A stretch of 64,000 bases of DNA from NCBI GenBank assembly GCA_002408085.1, contig DHQL01000013.1:1-64000 (forward strand). The letters run 5' to 3'. The position numbers and the translations under genes were made by a program. The notes beneath the pieces are model-generated. The model was given only the letters and a program-made list of their open reading frames with translations. It had not been told where the DNA came from and did not search any database. Origin of the DNA: Spirochaeta sp. UBA5339 (GTDB lineage Bacteria; Spirochaetota; Spirochaetia; DSM-2461). Below are positions 9,378 through 17,802 of this stretch, piece after piece. Numbering within the stretch: position 1 is the stretch's first letter; each line of letters opens with the position of its first letter.

Positions 9378-9743
9378 ATGATACACAGCTGGAAAAAACT
9401 GATGACTATGACCGGAGGGAAGGACTTTGTCATTAAAAAAGTCTCTGTTCCCTCAGAGAGTATCGATATTGAGGGGGAGTTCGAGCTACCCCCTCTGGGG
9501 CAGCTGGATATGGATGAACAGATCTTTGTGGCCGCCTTTATCAAGACACATGGTTCCATCAAGCAGATGGAGAAGATTTTCGGCATCTCCTATCCCACAG
9601 TGAAAAACAGGCTCAACCAGATTGCCTCTAAAATCGGGCTGATCGATGTGTCTGTGGATGTGAAATCCAGCGTTTCGAGTGTTATTGACAAGCTGGAGAG
9701 GGGAGAGATTGAGGTGGAAAGCGCCCTGAAGGAGCTCGAGTGA
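9378..9743 (+). CDS. DUF2089-family HTH protein lacking the zinc ribbon
   Basis: A 121-residue protein. The region ELPPLGQLDMDEQIFVAAF through SIKQMEKIFGISYPTVKNRL matches the C-terminal half of DUF2089 proteins, including the SYPTVKNRL recognition helix of the HTH. The CxxC zinc-ribbon pairs usual at the N-terminus are absent: there is no cysteine in that part. I chose ATG 9378 over GTG 9351 because aggag sits seven bases upstream. It heads a three-gene operon with a membrane protein and a SHOCT-like protein, a common companion set for envelope-stress or autoregulatory systems (inference). Confidence 0.7.
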   Translation: MIHSWKKLMTMTGGKDFVIKKVSVPSESIDIEGEFELPPLGQLDMDEQIFVAAFIKTHGSIKQMEKIFGISYPTVKNRLNQIASKIGLIDVSVDVKSSVSSVIDKLERGEIEVESALKELE

Positions 9744-10015
9744 TGCTGCCCATGCTGCTCAGGATAAGAATCCGGGATGATAAGACCTCCTTCGGGCTCT
9801 TTATCCCCCTTATCTTTGTCTACCTCCTGATGCTGCCCCTGTATCTGCTCTTTTCCCTGGTGTATGGGGTGGTACTCCTTTGTACCTCCCCGAAGGCCCA
9901 AACACGGTTGTATATGGGATTGGTTTTCAAGCTTCCTCTTCTATTGGCTGCAGCCAGAGGAACTGAAATCAATGTCCATTCTGATAAATCGAAGGTGATT
10001 CTTTATATCAAATAG
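9743..10015 (+). CDS. Small membrane protein of the DUF2089 operon
   Basis: A 90-residue protein with two hydrophobic segments (residues about 17-45, FGLFIPLIFVYLLMLPLYLLF in outline). The stop codon of the DUF2089-type gene overlaps its ATG at 9743, and aaggag lies eight bases upstream, so the two are translationally coupled; an in-frame GTG at 9740 is the alternative. The C-terminus (GTEINVHSDKSKVILYIK) is predicted to be soluble. No known family, but operon position links it to the DUF2089/SHOCT pair. Confidence 0.6.
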   Translation: MLPMLLRIRIRDDKTSFGLFIPLIFVYLLMLPLYLLFSLVYGVVLLCTSPKAQTRLYMGLVFKLPLLLAAARGTEINVHSDKSKVILYIK

Positions 10016-10029
10016 AAAGGGAGTTTAGT

Positions 10030-10455
10030 ATGGTTGATGATAAAATGAAGATTTTGAATATGCTTGCCGAGGGTAAGATTTCTGCCCAGGAGGCGGAGAA
10101 GCTGCTGAGCGCCGTGGATAAGGCCCGGGAGCCTGAGGGTTCAGGGGGGACGGATCTGATCAGTTCCCTGGAGAGTAAATTCCTCTATGTGCAGGTCGAA
10201 CCCAAGGGGGATGAGTCTTCCGAGCGGGTCTCTGTAAAGATCCCCTTTGCCCTTTTGAAGGCCGGGTTGAACATTATGGGGCTGATCCCTGAGGATGTTC
10301 AGGAAACCATTCAAAATACCATGAACGAGAAGGGGATGAGTTTTAATCTGAAGGATATAAAGCCGGAAAATGCCCAGTCCTTTCTGACGGCTCTGGAACA
10401 GCTCAGCATCGATGTGGACGCAGATGATTCCACCGTGAAGGTGTACTGCCGGTAA
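10030..10455 (+). CDS. SHOCT-like (YvlB/LiaX N-terminal type) protein
   Basis: A 141-residue soluble protein. Residues 5-30 (MKILNMLAEGKISAQEAEKL) match the short helical N-terminal domain found in YvlB/LiaX-type envelope-stress proteins. The C-terminal 90 residues are of unknown fold, with a VSVKIPFALLKAGL segment also seen in DUF2089-linked proteins. It follows the membrane protein by 14 bases, with agaaaggg as SD. Third gene of the operon starting at 9378; a regulatory or sensory role is inferred. Confidence 0.65.
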   Translation: MVDDKMKILNMLAEGKISAQEAEKLLSAVDKAREPEGSGGTDLISSLESKFLYVQVEPKGDESSERVSVKIPFALLKAGLNIMGLIPEDVQETIQNTMNEKGMSFNLKDIKPENAQSFLTALEQLSIDVDADDSTVKVYCR

Positions 10456-10458
10456 ACT

Positions 10459-11084
10459 GTGATTCTGTCTCAGATTCCAGTTAAAGAGCTCAAAAATATC
10501 AAACAGTTCTGATTGTCTGTCAAAGGTCATTGCCAGTCTTTTGGAACTGCATTCCTACACCCATGAGTCCGGGACGACTGACACCCTGGAGGACCGATTC
10601 TGGAGGAGGGGGGGACTACACTCGATTCAGTGAAAAGAAGCTCTATTCTCCAGCCTGGCACATCTGGCACTCCGCGAGGATTGAGGATATCGGCTGTTCC
10701 TATTTTATTTGCGGTTCTGCGGAGGTTTTCGATGGTTTGGCCTACATAGACAGAATCGGTTTACCCTTCAGACATACGGGAAACAGTATGAATTATCAGG
10801 AGATGGATGTGTTTAACAGAAGCATCGATCTTCAGGAGCTCAGAAACTATCGCAGGGAGGTGGGGGCAAGATCACGGGAATGCATCAGACTGTAGACAGC
10901 CGAAAAGCTGCAGGAGAAGGTTCATCCTGATACTCTGGTGAAGATAAGTGAGGTCGGTTCCATTGTCCCTGAAGATGCCTGGCTGCTTGATTACTGGGGT
11001 AAAAAGCGTGTTTCGGGAATCCTGCTGATGCCTCTTTCAAGACATCTTCTGGTTCATCTGAATAGCGGTATGAGAATGCTTTAA
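10459..11084 (+). pseudogene. DinB-family protein, decayed by two frameshifts and a stop
   Basis: Three frames together read as one DinB-superfamily protein. The first piece ends at a stop near 10511 (VKELKNIKQF). The next frame gives DCLSKVIASLLELHSYTHE up to about 10605. The third gives SPAWHIWHSARIEDIG, an in-frame TAG at 10893, then DYWGKKRVSGILLMPLSRH to the TAA at 11082. The WHIWHSARIEDI motif carries the family's metal-binding histidine, and LLMPLSRHLLVHLN the C-terminal one. The second frameshift is in a G run at about 10600-10612. With three lesions it cannot give a full protein. Confidence 0.75.
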
Positions 11085-11184
11085 AACAGGGCGGGCTGAT
11101 GAAGCTTCTCTGTGGATCGAGAACTTTGTATAATTACTTTGAAGTCCAGTCATTTCTGACTCAGCCTGATAATCAACAGCCCTG

Positions 11185-11319
11185 TAATGCTGGTATTCTC
11201 GAATATATTCATGTATTCTGTAACCCTAAGGCCTTCCTCTATTGGTCATCAGAGTCCAGTGCAATTTGAAGAGGCAATGGCTTTAAGTGTAGTCAGGTTC
11301 CCCTTTAGGGGGCCCACCA
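11185..11319 (+). mobile_element. IS3-type transposase remnant
   Basis: The frame GILEYIHVFCNPK, then after a one-base shift SIGHQSPVQFEEAMALS, matches the C-terminus of IS3-family OrfB transposases (EYI-x-VFYN-x-K, then SP-x-x-FEE). Only about 40 codons survive. The sequence then runs into a GC-rich end, ccctttagggggcccacca, which could be the right end of the element because IS3 ends finish with CA. The SUKH-type gene starts 25 bases later. Confidence 0.6.
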
Positions 11320-11344
11320 ACATCATTAAGAGAAAAGAGGAAAA

Positions 11345-11926
11345 ATGATCTCTACTAAAAAAGTTATTGAATCCCTTAGCAAGCATGGAACTTGTAAACA
11401 ACAAATTTCAGAAGACTGGAATGGTAATTTCGAACTACCAGATAAACTACATGATTTTTATTGTTCCGTAGGACCAATCAATATTAATATTAATGGGTAT
11501 GGAAACCCATATCATTTGCCTTCTTTGAAAGAATTATGGAATCAACAGGCTGGTTATCGATATAATGGTATTACTAATGAGCGCATTCCGCATTGGCAGG
11601 ATAATTGGATTGTCGTTGCCTCGGAAGGAGCTGATCCTTTTATCTATAATTGTGATGACTCAAAAATCTATTATGCACAACATGGTGCAGGAAATTGGAA
11701 CGTTACAGAACTGTTTGCATCTATAGAAGAAATGGTCGTTTGTTTATCTGTTATAGGTGAAGTTGTAAACTTGGCGGATGATGACTTTCTGGATGACGAT
11801 TTTTTGATTAATAGACAATGGGTAGAAAAATGTTCTGAGAAATTGAATACGTTTATATCTTCAAAAGAAAAAGTTGAGTTTATTCTTGATCAATTAGGCT
11901 GGGGAGAGGCATCTATCAGTCAATAG
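11345..11926 (+). CDS. SUKH/SMI1-KNR4-like immunity protein
   Basis: A 193-residue cytoplasmic protein with clearly lower GC than its surroundings. The segment WIVVASEGADPFIYNCDDSK followed by IYYAQHGAGNWNVTELFAS is typical of the SUKH fold, where the residues after IVVA and DPF line the ligand face. SUKH proteins usually protect against nuclease or other polymorphic toxins. The start follows agaggaaaa. It lies between an IS3 remnant and an inverted-repeat element, so horizontal arrival is likely. No toxin gene precedes it. Confidence 0.65.
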   Translation: MISTKKVIESLSKHGTCKQQISEDWNGNFELPDKLHDFYCSVGPINININGYGNPYHLPSLKELWNQQAGYRYNGITNERIPHWQDNWIVVASEGADPFIYNCDDSKIYYAQHGAGNWNVTELFASIEEMVVCLSVIGEVVNLADDDFLDDDFLINRQWVEKCSEKLNTFISSKEKVEFILDQLGWGEASISQ

Positions 11927-11929
11927 CAG

Positions 11930-12051
11930 GGCATACCTGGATCACCTCGTCCCTCCTAAATTGATCCCTTTGAGGAATTCCGGAAAAGTAAGATATCCCT
12001 GTCCCGAAATTGTTCAAGCCAAAAAGGGGCGGGGGGTACGACAGGTATGCC
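11930..12051. repeat. 122-bp stretch bounded by perfect 10-bp inverted repeats
   Basis: GGCATACCTG at 11930-11939 and CAGGTATGCC at 12042-12051 are exact inverted repeats, with looser similarity continuing outward (TAGC and GGCTA). The interior has no open frame and a GC-rich end. It starts four bases after the SUKH-type stop. It could be a miniature mobile element or a long-range terminator. The remaining 12052-12270 shows no supportable gene. Confidence 0.4.
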
Positions 12052-12270
12052 GGGGCTAATAGGTTGTATCTTTTCGAAATAAATCAGCTCTGAGTACAGA
12101 CTCTGTTATCCCAATTGCATCCTTATTTATCTCTAAATCAGATCCTACTAAATACAGATTAGAAGCAATATTAGCCATTTCAATAGTTAAACTTGACTTC
12201 GGCTGCTTTGGCATTGGAAAATTGGTGATGATCAGGATTGAAAAAGCATAATATACATGGGAGATAACAG

Positions 12271-12519
12271 GTGATAAGAACAGTAGAGGGATCAAGACTG
12301 AGAGAATTGGAAAAACCATTGGAAAGTTGTAAATACGATAGAGTTATTATCGACAGTGTACTGGAAGGTAAGTTTGGAAAGGCAAATGCGAACTCATTGG
12401 ATAATAGCGATATAGTCAGGCTTGATTCCCGCGCATTCACTATATTAGCTGGCGATCCAGACAGTAGCAGCATAAAAGAAATACTGAATCTCTCCCCCAT
12501 ACATTACATTCATGATTGA
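12271..12519 (+). pseudogene. Truncated GNAT acetyltransferase, N-terminal part
   Basis: Eighty-two codons from a GTG. The segment YDRVIIDSVLEGKFGKANAN, then IVRLDSRAFTILAGDPDS, matches the N-terminal region of the GNAT_acetyltran group (about 250-270 residues in full), in which a DNP-x-x-ARL/LDSG-x-F pattern precedes the acetyl-CoA fold. The catalytic acetyltransferase part is missing; the frame stops at 12519. The gene is therefore a remnant. Confidence 0.55.
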
Positions 12520-12617
12520 GAATTAAGATAAAAAATGGCATGAAGTTAAGTTCGTGACATAGGAAATTATATAATTACAACAAGAGGTGCTCTATCGATA
12601 AATAAGAAAGGGATAAT

Positions 12618-13487
12618 ATGGAAAAGAAAATAGAGAAACAAATAGGATTAAACAGAAATATAAACTTGTTTTCATCTAATCTAAATAAAAATTTCCAGAT
12701 TGATAACGATTTTATAGCGGAATTATTGAACTTAAAAATTCAGAATAAGGGCATATCTCGTGAATCTCTTAGAAAAACTAGAAATATTGTATTAGAAACA
12801 TTATATGGAATAAACCAATATATAAATGTCCAGCAAAAAGATATGATAGAGCTAGAAGAAATTTATAAAGTTACATTTGATAAATTATCAACAGTAAATG
12901 TTAGTGAAGTCATGATAGATCACTATCAACGATTATCAACATGGCTTTCCCGGTTTTATCCAAATCACTTTATAAACCAGCTTAGGGAACAGGAAACGAT
13001 AGGATCTGTATTGAATGAAGAGTATTCTGCAGATTTTCAAATATATATTCTAGATTTAGTAGTAGCGAATCTAGATGAGCCTATTATTGATATTGGTTGT
13101 GGAAAAACAGGGAATCTGCCATGCAAATTAAAAGAAATGGGAAAGGACGCAGTAGGGATCGATCGAATAATAGAAGAAGAAAAGGATTATTTAATAGAAA
13201 AAAACTGGTTTGATTTTTATTTTGAGAATGAAAAATGGGGAACAATAATCTCAAATATGAGTTTTGTAAATCATTTGCTTTATACATATGAAAATGATAA
13301 TCTAAATCTTGAAAAATATTTGATTAAGTTCAAAGAGATTTTGGATGCATTGAAGCCTTGTGGAAGATTTATTTACACACCGTCAATTCCATTTCTGGAA
13401 AATTACCTTGATGGGAAAAAATATAGAATTTCAAGAGATTTGATCATAAACGGCATCAGTCGAACTTTGATAGAAAGGACGACATAA
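12618..13487 (+). CDS. SAM-dependent methyltransferase-like protein
   Basis: A 289-residue soluble protein of low GC. Residues about 155-185 hold PIIDIGCGKTGNLPCKLKEM, a good SAM-binding motif I with the usual acidic residue following motif II (AVGIDRI). LKPCGRFIYTPSI near residue 250 matches the late strand of the class I fold. The N-terminal 130 residues are helical and unrecognised. The C-terminus stops soon after the fold, which may be slightly short. It has its own ATG with aagaaaggg upstream. Base composition unlike its neighbours suggests transfer; substrate unknown. Confidence 0.6.
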   Translation: MEKKIEKQIGLNRNINLFSSNLNKNFQIDNDFIAELLNLKIQNKGISRESLRKTRNIVLETLYGINQYINVQQKDMIELEEIYKVTFDKLSTVNVSEVMIDHYQRLSTWLSRFYPNHFINQLREQETIGSVLNEEYSADFQIYILDLVVANLDEPIIDIGCGKTGNLPCKLKEMGKDAVGIDRIIEEEKDYLIEKNWFDFYFENEKWGTIISNMSFVNHLLYTYENDNLNLEKYLIKFKEILDALKPCGRFIYTPSIPFLENYLDGKKYRISRDLIINGISRTLIERTT

Positions 13488-13563
13488 GCAAATACAGCAT
13501 CCCTACTGACATGGCGTCTGCATTCGTATAAAATAAACCAGATTAAACGTATTCCCATTCTTA

Positions 13564-13671
13564 ATGCATGAAGGGCCTCTGGCCATCGACTCAGGTATCG
13601 TTCTTCAAATGGAAATGAGACAGATATACCGGGATGGGGGTGTGGCTGTGAGTGATTGCAGAGGTAAATGA
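13564..13671 (+). pseudogene. Anonymous gene tail coupled to the next gene
   Basis: A 35-codon frame from ATG 13564, ending ...VLQMEMRQIYRDGGVAVSDCRGK at a TGA that overlaps the next ATG at 13668. No SD precedes 13564, so this is best read as the surviving tail of a longer gene. The stop-start overlap shows that the next gene was once translationally coupled to it. Region 13488-13563 shows nothing else. Confidence 0.3.
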
Positions 13672-13961
13672 TGATTGAAGAGCTGATTAAATACCTGGAT
13701 ATTCCCGATAACGATTACTGGAGTGATGAAGGTTGTGAACTGGCCAGAAATGTACTGGATCAGAACTCAGAGCTTCTATTTAAAGAGTTAATGACCCTAT
13801 GGGCTGACTGGCCCGAAATGCGGCAGGAACATCTTGCCTATATTCTGGGTGAAGGGAGTACTGAAACGGAGCTGCTTTTGATCAAAGAGATGCTTACTTC
13901 CCCTTTCTCTGAAGTGGCGTATCGAGCAAAGGAATCATTAAGGGAATTCCAGGACCGTTGA
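13668..13961 (+). CDS. Small helical protein, possible immunity protein
   Basis: A 97-residue, mainly helical, acidic protein. The C-terminal half (EHLAYILGEGSTETELLLIK and SPFSEVAYRAKESLREF) looks like one or two HEAT-type helical pairs, a form seen in several immunity proteins. The start is ATGATG, overlapping the stop of the preceding fragment; ATG 13671 is equally possible. It sits among immunity-type genes, which is the only clue to function. Confidence 0.45.
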   Translation: MMIEELIKYLDIPDNDYWSDEGCELARNVLDQNSELLFKELMTLWADWPEMRQEHLAYILGEGSTETELLLIKEMLTSPFSEVAYRAKESLREFQDR

Positions 13962-13994
13962 GTACTAAAGAGTTATTGAAATAAACAGGATCGA

Positions 13995-14474
13995 ATGAAT
14001 GGGCCCAGCCAGTTCTGGCCGGACCTGATGGAAAAAACTATGGGTTATGATTTAAATAATGTAAACGGAGAAAGCACCGGTTTCAATTCTCCCATGTGGA
14101 ATGAATTACTTTGGATAGGAAAGAACTGGGGCTGGGAGCCGGAAGGCACATATAAACTAAAAGATGAGGATGCCTACTGGGATCATGGAATACTTGAGGC
14201 TGGCACTCCCTTTGGTGTGTATACCGGTAATGATGCAAAGGTTGTGACAGCTGAGGATGCCGGCGCATGGGCAGCAGCATTGGAGTCTGCCATTGGGGAC
14301 AGGAATTTCTCAGCAACTCTTACGTCCCGGCATAAAGAGGTCAAATCCTCATACCAGAAGGCAGCAGACGGCTTGACTGAAGTGGTATTACGGGATTTCA
14401 ACGAAGACGAATACCGCTCAGCTATTATGGATTTCATTTCTTTCTTGAGAAAAGGCTCTTTTGTAATAACTTGA
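13995..14474 (+). CDS. Hypothetical protein
   Basis: A 159-residue acidic protein with no signal peptide. The middle (GILEAGTPFGVYTGNDAKVV and TAEDAGAWAAALESAI) is the kind of segment seen in immunity or small effector proteins. The C-terminus, MDFISFLRKGSFVIT, is helical. I do not recognise the family. It is 33 bases after the helical protein gene on the same strand and may be in the same transcript. The SD is weak. Confidence 0.4.
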   Translation: MNGPSQFWPDLMEKTMGYDLNNVNGESTGFNSPMWNELLWIGKNWGWEPEGTYKLKDEDAYWDHGILEAGTPFGVYTGNDAKVVTAEDAGAWAAALESAIGDRNFSATLTSRHKEVKSSYQKAADGLTEVVLRDFNEDEYRSAIMDFISFLRKGSFVIT

Positions 14475-14478
14475 GAAG

Positions 14479-14676
14479 CTATTTCACATACGGATATAGG
14501 CTTTTTAAGTAAACAATCAGATCAGGTTCATTCTCAAATGATTTGACCCTGTCGATAATGGCTTCCAGCGCAAGAAACCCCACCTCAAACTCAAACCGCT
14601 CCAGTTCGCTGTTCACCGATTGAGTTTGTAAATCACTCTGCAGCACCAATTGAAGCTGTTCTTTCAGGTTTGGCAT
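14479..14676 (-). CDS. Small hypothetical protein
   Basis: A 65-residue acidic helical protein. The ATG is preceded by gggggaaca, a good SD for its size, which supports a real gene. It is convergent with the 13995 gene, four bases apart. No motif or family recognised. Upstream, 14677-14776 holds only its promoter region. Confidence 0.4.
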   Translation of the reverse strand: MPNLKEQLQLVLQSDLQTQSVNSELERFEFEVGFLALEAIIDRVKSFENEPDLIVYLKSLYPYVK

Positions 14677-14776
14677 CTGTTCCCCCGAATATTATATAGA
14701 GACCGTATGTCGGATAAATTGACCCTGGAAATCTTTCACCAGGCCCCGGGATCTTGGAACCGGAGCCTGATGAATA

Positions 14777-15262
14777 CTATTTCACAGGAAGGAAATCCTT
14801 GATAAAGGAAGGAAGGTGCCAGAGAATCTCAGACTTCAGATCCTCCCAGGCAGGGCCAATCATCTGAATGATTTCCTCCTGAAAAGGAAAAGCCATAATC
14901 TTTATGAAAATGTACTGAATCATCAGAACATAAAGACTGATAAAAAAGAACCTTGTGAACCCAGAGAACCCTGATTTAACATTCTTGTCTCTCTTTCTTC
15001 TCTTATAGGGGAACCGGTTAAAGAGAATATTGATCATATCAATGGTAACCCCGATTCCGAAGAAACCAAATGTAAACAAGTACAGAATTCCGGTTCCGAT
15101 TTTTTTAACAGCAAATCGATGAAAACCGAAAACGCCGGTGAAGGCACACAGAAGATATACGATCAACCAGCGGGAACTTGACTTTATTCTGTCACCAAGG
15201 GCCCTGAATGTGCCCTGAATGATATTGCTGAAAGTATGAGGGGCATAGACAGAATTTTTCAT
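14777..15262 (-). CDS. TM2-domain membrane protein
   Basis: A 161-residue protein. Residues about 32-80 (SSRWLIVYLLCAFTGVFGFHRFAVKK, then GTGILYLFTFGFFGIGVTIDMI) match the TM2 domain: two membrane helices joined by a GFHRFY-like turn, ending D-x-I. A third segment lies near residue 110 (FFISLYVLMIQYIFIKIM). The ATG overlaps the stop of the zinc-ribbon/ankyrin gene by four bases (ATGA), with gggagg upstream, so the two are co-translated. TM2 function is unclear in bacteria; here it probably assists the partner. Confidence 0.75.
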   Translation of the reverse strand: MKNSVYAPHTFSNIIQGTFRALGDRIKSSSRWLIVYLLCAFTGVFGFHRFAVKKIGTGILYLFTFGFFGIGVTIDMINILFNRFPYKRRKRDKNVKSGFSGFTRFFFISLYVLMIQYIFIKIMAFPFQEEIIQMIGPAWEDLKSEILWHLPSFIKDFLPVK

Positions 15263-17592
15263 GACAGACCTCCCAGATATTTAATTCCGTTAACCACAGG
15301 TATGATGACGGCGCCTACAGTATGAATGACGCCGATTACAAACTGGGTCAGGAGCAGTCCCAGACCGGAACTGTTGATGACACAACAGGCAAGCCAGGTG
15401 ACAGCCGTTGTGATGATTCCAATGAGAACCGGAAAGGTCCAGCGAACCCATTCATGACGGATCTTGTTGTTGTAGTAGGTCTTCATGAATTTGAACATCT
15501 TGCCCTGATTGGTTAGCACTGCAAGTCCGAAAAATACGGTCATAACAATACTGTGGGACAGCTGCAGCTTCCAGTTCTTGTAGAAGAGATCTTTGAACCA
15601 GGAGCCAATAAAATGATCCTCACGGAAGTACTGCAGAGAGTACCATCCAAGGCCCAGGGCAGGTAGGATGCTGCCGATGAATAATCCGAAACGGTACTGG
15701 CGGTACATTTTCTTTTCAACAGCAGCCTTCATAGTATAGATTTCTTCCTGTTCATTATGAACATCCAGATCATCCGCTTTATCCAGATTATTAAAACACA
15801 TACCCCATCTGCGCCATTTATAGGATTTCTGGGCTTTTTCAAGGAAGGTATCTCTCAGCTCAGAGAAGTGGCTGACCTGAGCATAGACCTGTACTTCATC
15901 CTCATATCCCCAGACCAGCAGAATGTAGTCCTTTCCCTTGAAGCTGTAATGCACATCATAAACTTCATGGCGCTTCAGGTTCACCTTCTGCCGTATGCTG
16001 CGGGTTGAACCTTTCTTTCCGTCAAAGGGTGTGGAGCTGCGCGCTTTTTCAAGGTATTTGTTGTATGTGTTTTTAAATGGCGTTGCATCAAAGAGACCCT
16101 GATCCAGATTTTCTTTTTCATCCTGAATTTTTGACAGTCCCTTGTGGTTCGAGGGATTAATCGTAAACAGGGGATACTCTTCCATAACATTCTTTTCAAG
16201 GAAACAATGATTCAGAAACCGGGGTTTCACTGTCTGGTTCAGAGTGTAATAGTTATACAGTTTTTTATGTCCCTCACAGGTCGGGCAGGTTATTGAACCG
16301 GAACCGCCGCAATGGGAACAAACTACATGACCACGTCCACCGCATCGGGAACAGGTTTTGGAACCGGAACCGTTGCAGGAATTACAGCGGACTCTTCCTC
16401 CTGAGCAGGAACATGTAACAGTGCGGACAGCTGACTGGTGACTGTAGACTCCTTTGCTGTCAACAAAGGTTTTATAGTACTGTTCTTGTCTGTTCCCGGT
16501 CCCGCCGCAGCTGGGACACGCTCTGTCCCCGCTCCCGTTACAGCTGTAACAGGTTTCTGAACCATTGCCGTTACAGCTGCTACAGACCGTTTCTCCCTGA
16601 CCGGAACAGCTGGGACAGGTAATGTTTCCATGACCATGGCATGTATGACATTCAGTTACATACTGAGATCCTGTTACGGTATAACGGTCAAAGGCATTGG
16701 AATAATTTTCAGGATGCCGGAGCGTAAAATCCCATACATCAACATCAGAAACAGAATGGAATTTCCTCTGGGGCAGTTCCTGCCCCGTATAGGGTACATA
16801 GTGTTCCGACACCGTTCTGTTATCGTATAAGGTGGAAAGGGCCATTGTATAAGCAGGTCTGTAATACACCTTCTTTATATCGATCTGCTCGCCCATCTTC
16901 CTGATGCCATGGTGAGGAATGGTATCCGCCCATTGGGTAATGGTTGTCCGCAGCTTTTTTATTGTGTCCTGATCATTGCTGATATCACGGTTGATAAGAT
17001 ATTCATCTTCCGCTGCTCCGCCTGATTCAATGACCGTTGACTGATCCTGATCCTCTGTTGATTCCTCATAAAGGCTTAAATCGGAGGGGTCAACTTTTTT
17101 GTATTTATCCCTGAAGGACTCCAGGACAGTGATGATCCCGGTGTTCTTGATTTCTTCAGCCATGTCAAAGGCTGTTTCATCTTTGGTGGTTGGAATATAG
17201 GGATTGGAACCTTTATCCAGAAGCAGTTCAATATAGGATAATTTGTTCTGATAAATGGCAACATGGAGGGGAGTCCATCCATAAATATCCCGGAAGTTGG
17301 GATCAACTCCCTTTTCAAACAAATAAGAAGCGACTTCATTGGGAAAGTCATTGAAAGCGCAAAGATGAAGAAGGTTCTGGCCCGTCCTGGTGGTACAGTT
17401 TCTGTCCGCACCTTTTTCGATGAAGAGCTTAACCACATTAAGGGAACCTGTCTTCAGGGCCTCCTGCAGCGGAACCGTACCTTCATCACCCAGGGATTTG
17501 TTAAGATCAGCACCCTGGTCTATCAAATCCGTTAGCGTCTTAATGTTTTTATGCTTTATAGCCTCAATAAAAACATCATCCTGAGTTTGCAT
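15259..17592 (-). CDS. Ankyrin-repeat protein with CxxCxGxG zinc ribbons and C-terminal membrane segments
   Basis: A 777-residue protein. The first 150 residues hold ankyrin repeats (TDLIDQGADLNKSLGDEGTV, then TPLHVAIYQNKLSYIELLLD). Residues about 310-450 carry about nine CxxC-x-G-x-G zinc-ribbon units, as in the centre of DnaJ (CPSCGGTG, CNSCNGSG, CSRCGGRG). A C-terminal half follows with three or four hydrophobic segments from about residue 660. I used ATG 17592 because ttagga sits nine bases upstream; an upstream in-frame ATG at 17775 has no SD. No J domain is present, so this is not a DnaJ. It is coupled to the TM2 gene. Confidence 0.65.
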   Translation of the reverse strand: MQTQDDVFIEAIKHKNIKTLTDLIDQGADLNKSLGDEGTVPLQEALKTGSLNVVKLFIEKGADRNCTTRTGQNLLHLCAFNDFPNEVASYLFEKGVDPNFRDIYGWTPLHVAIYQNKLSYIELLLDKGSNPYIPTTKDETAFDMAEEIKNTGIITVLESFRDKYKKVDPSDLSLYEESTEDQDQSTVIESGGAAEDEYLINRDISNDQDTIKKLRTTITQWADTIPHHGIRKMGEQIDIKKVYYRPAYTMALSTLYDNRTVSEHYVPYTGQELPQRKFHSVSDVDVWDFTLRHPENYSNAFDRYTVTGSQYVTECHTCHGHGNITCPSCSGQGETVCSSCNGNGSETCYSCNGSGDRACPSCGGTGNRQEQYYKTFVDSKGVYSHQSAVRTVTCSCSGGRVRCNSCNGSGSKTCSRCGGRGHVVCSHCGGSGSITCPTCEGHKKLYNYYTLNQTVKPRFLNHCFLEKNVMEEYPLFTINPSNHKGLSKIQDEKENLDQGLFDATPFKNTYNKYLEKARSSTPFDGKKGSTRSIRQKVNLKRHEVYDVHYSFKGKDYILLVWGYEDEVQVYAQVSHFSELRDTFLEKAQKSYKWRRWGMCFNNLDKADDLDVHNEQEEIYTMKAAVEKKMYRQYRFGLFIGSILPALGLGWYSLQYFREDHFIGSWFKDLFYKNWKLQLSHSIVMTVFFGLAVLTNQGKMFKFMKTYYNNKIRHEWVRWTFPVLIGIITTAVTWLACCVINSSGLGLLLTQFVIGVIHTVGAVIIPVVNGIKYLGGLS

Positions 17593-17802
17593 ATTATCAT
17601 TCCTAATATTGGTTTTTACTGACTTTTTACAATGAATTATTTTTAAAAATGTAAACTTAATCTGAAAACAGCTGTTATGGCAATCGTGAACAGTGCTTAT
17701 ATGTGAATTATTATTCGGGGAACACTGTTTGTTTTTTGATTCTTCCCAAAAAATAGTTTTTTCAGTAGAATTCACAAATTACCGGAATGAGAGGAGTCCT
17801 TT

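Noticed and set aside
10893..10895. Stop-codon readthrough in the DinB-type gene
   Set aside because: Two further frameshifts in the same gene make simple decay the better explanation.
16323..16637. Second-frame open reading frame inside the zinc-ribbon repeats
   Set aside because: Low-complexity Val/Pro/Ala frame made by the repeated Cys-Gly codons; not a gene.
17593..17775. Upstream start for the ankyrin/zinc-ribbon gene
   Set aside because: No SD before ATG 17775, and the extension has no ankyrin pattern. ATG 17592 has ttagga at proper spacing.
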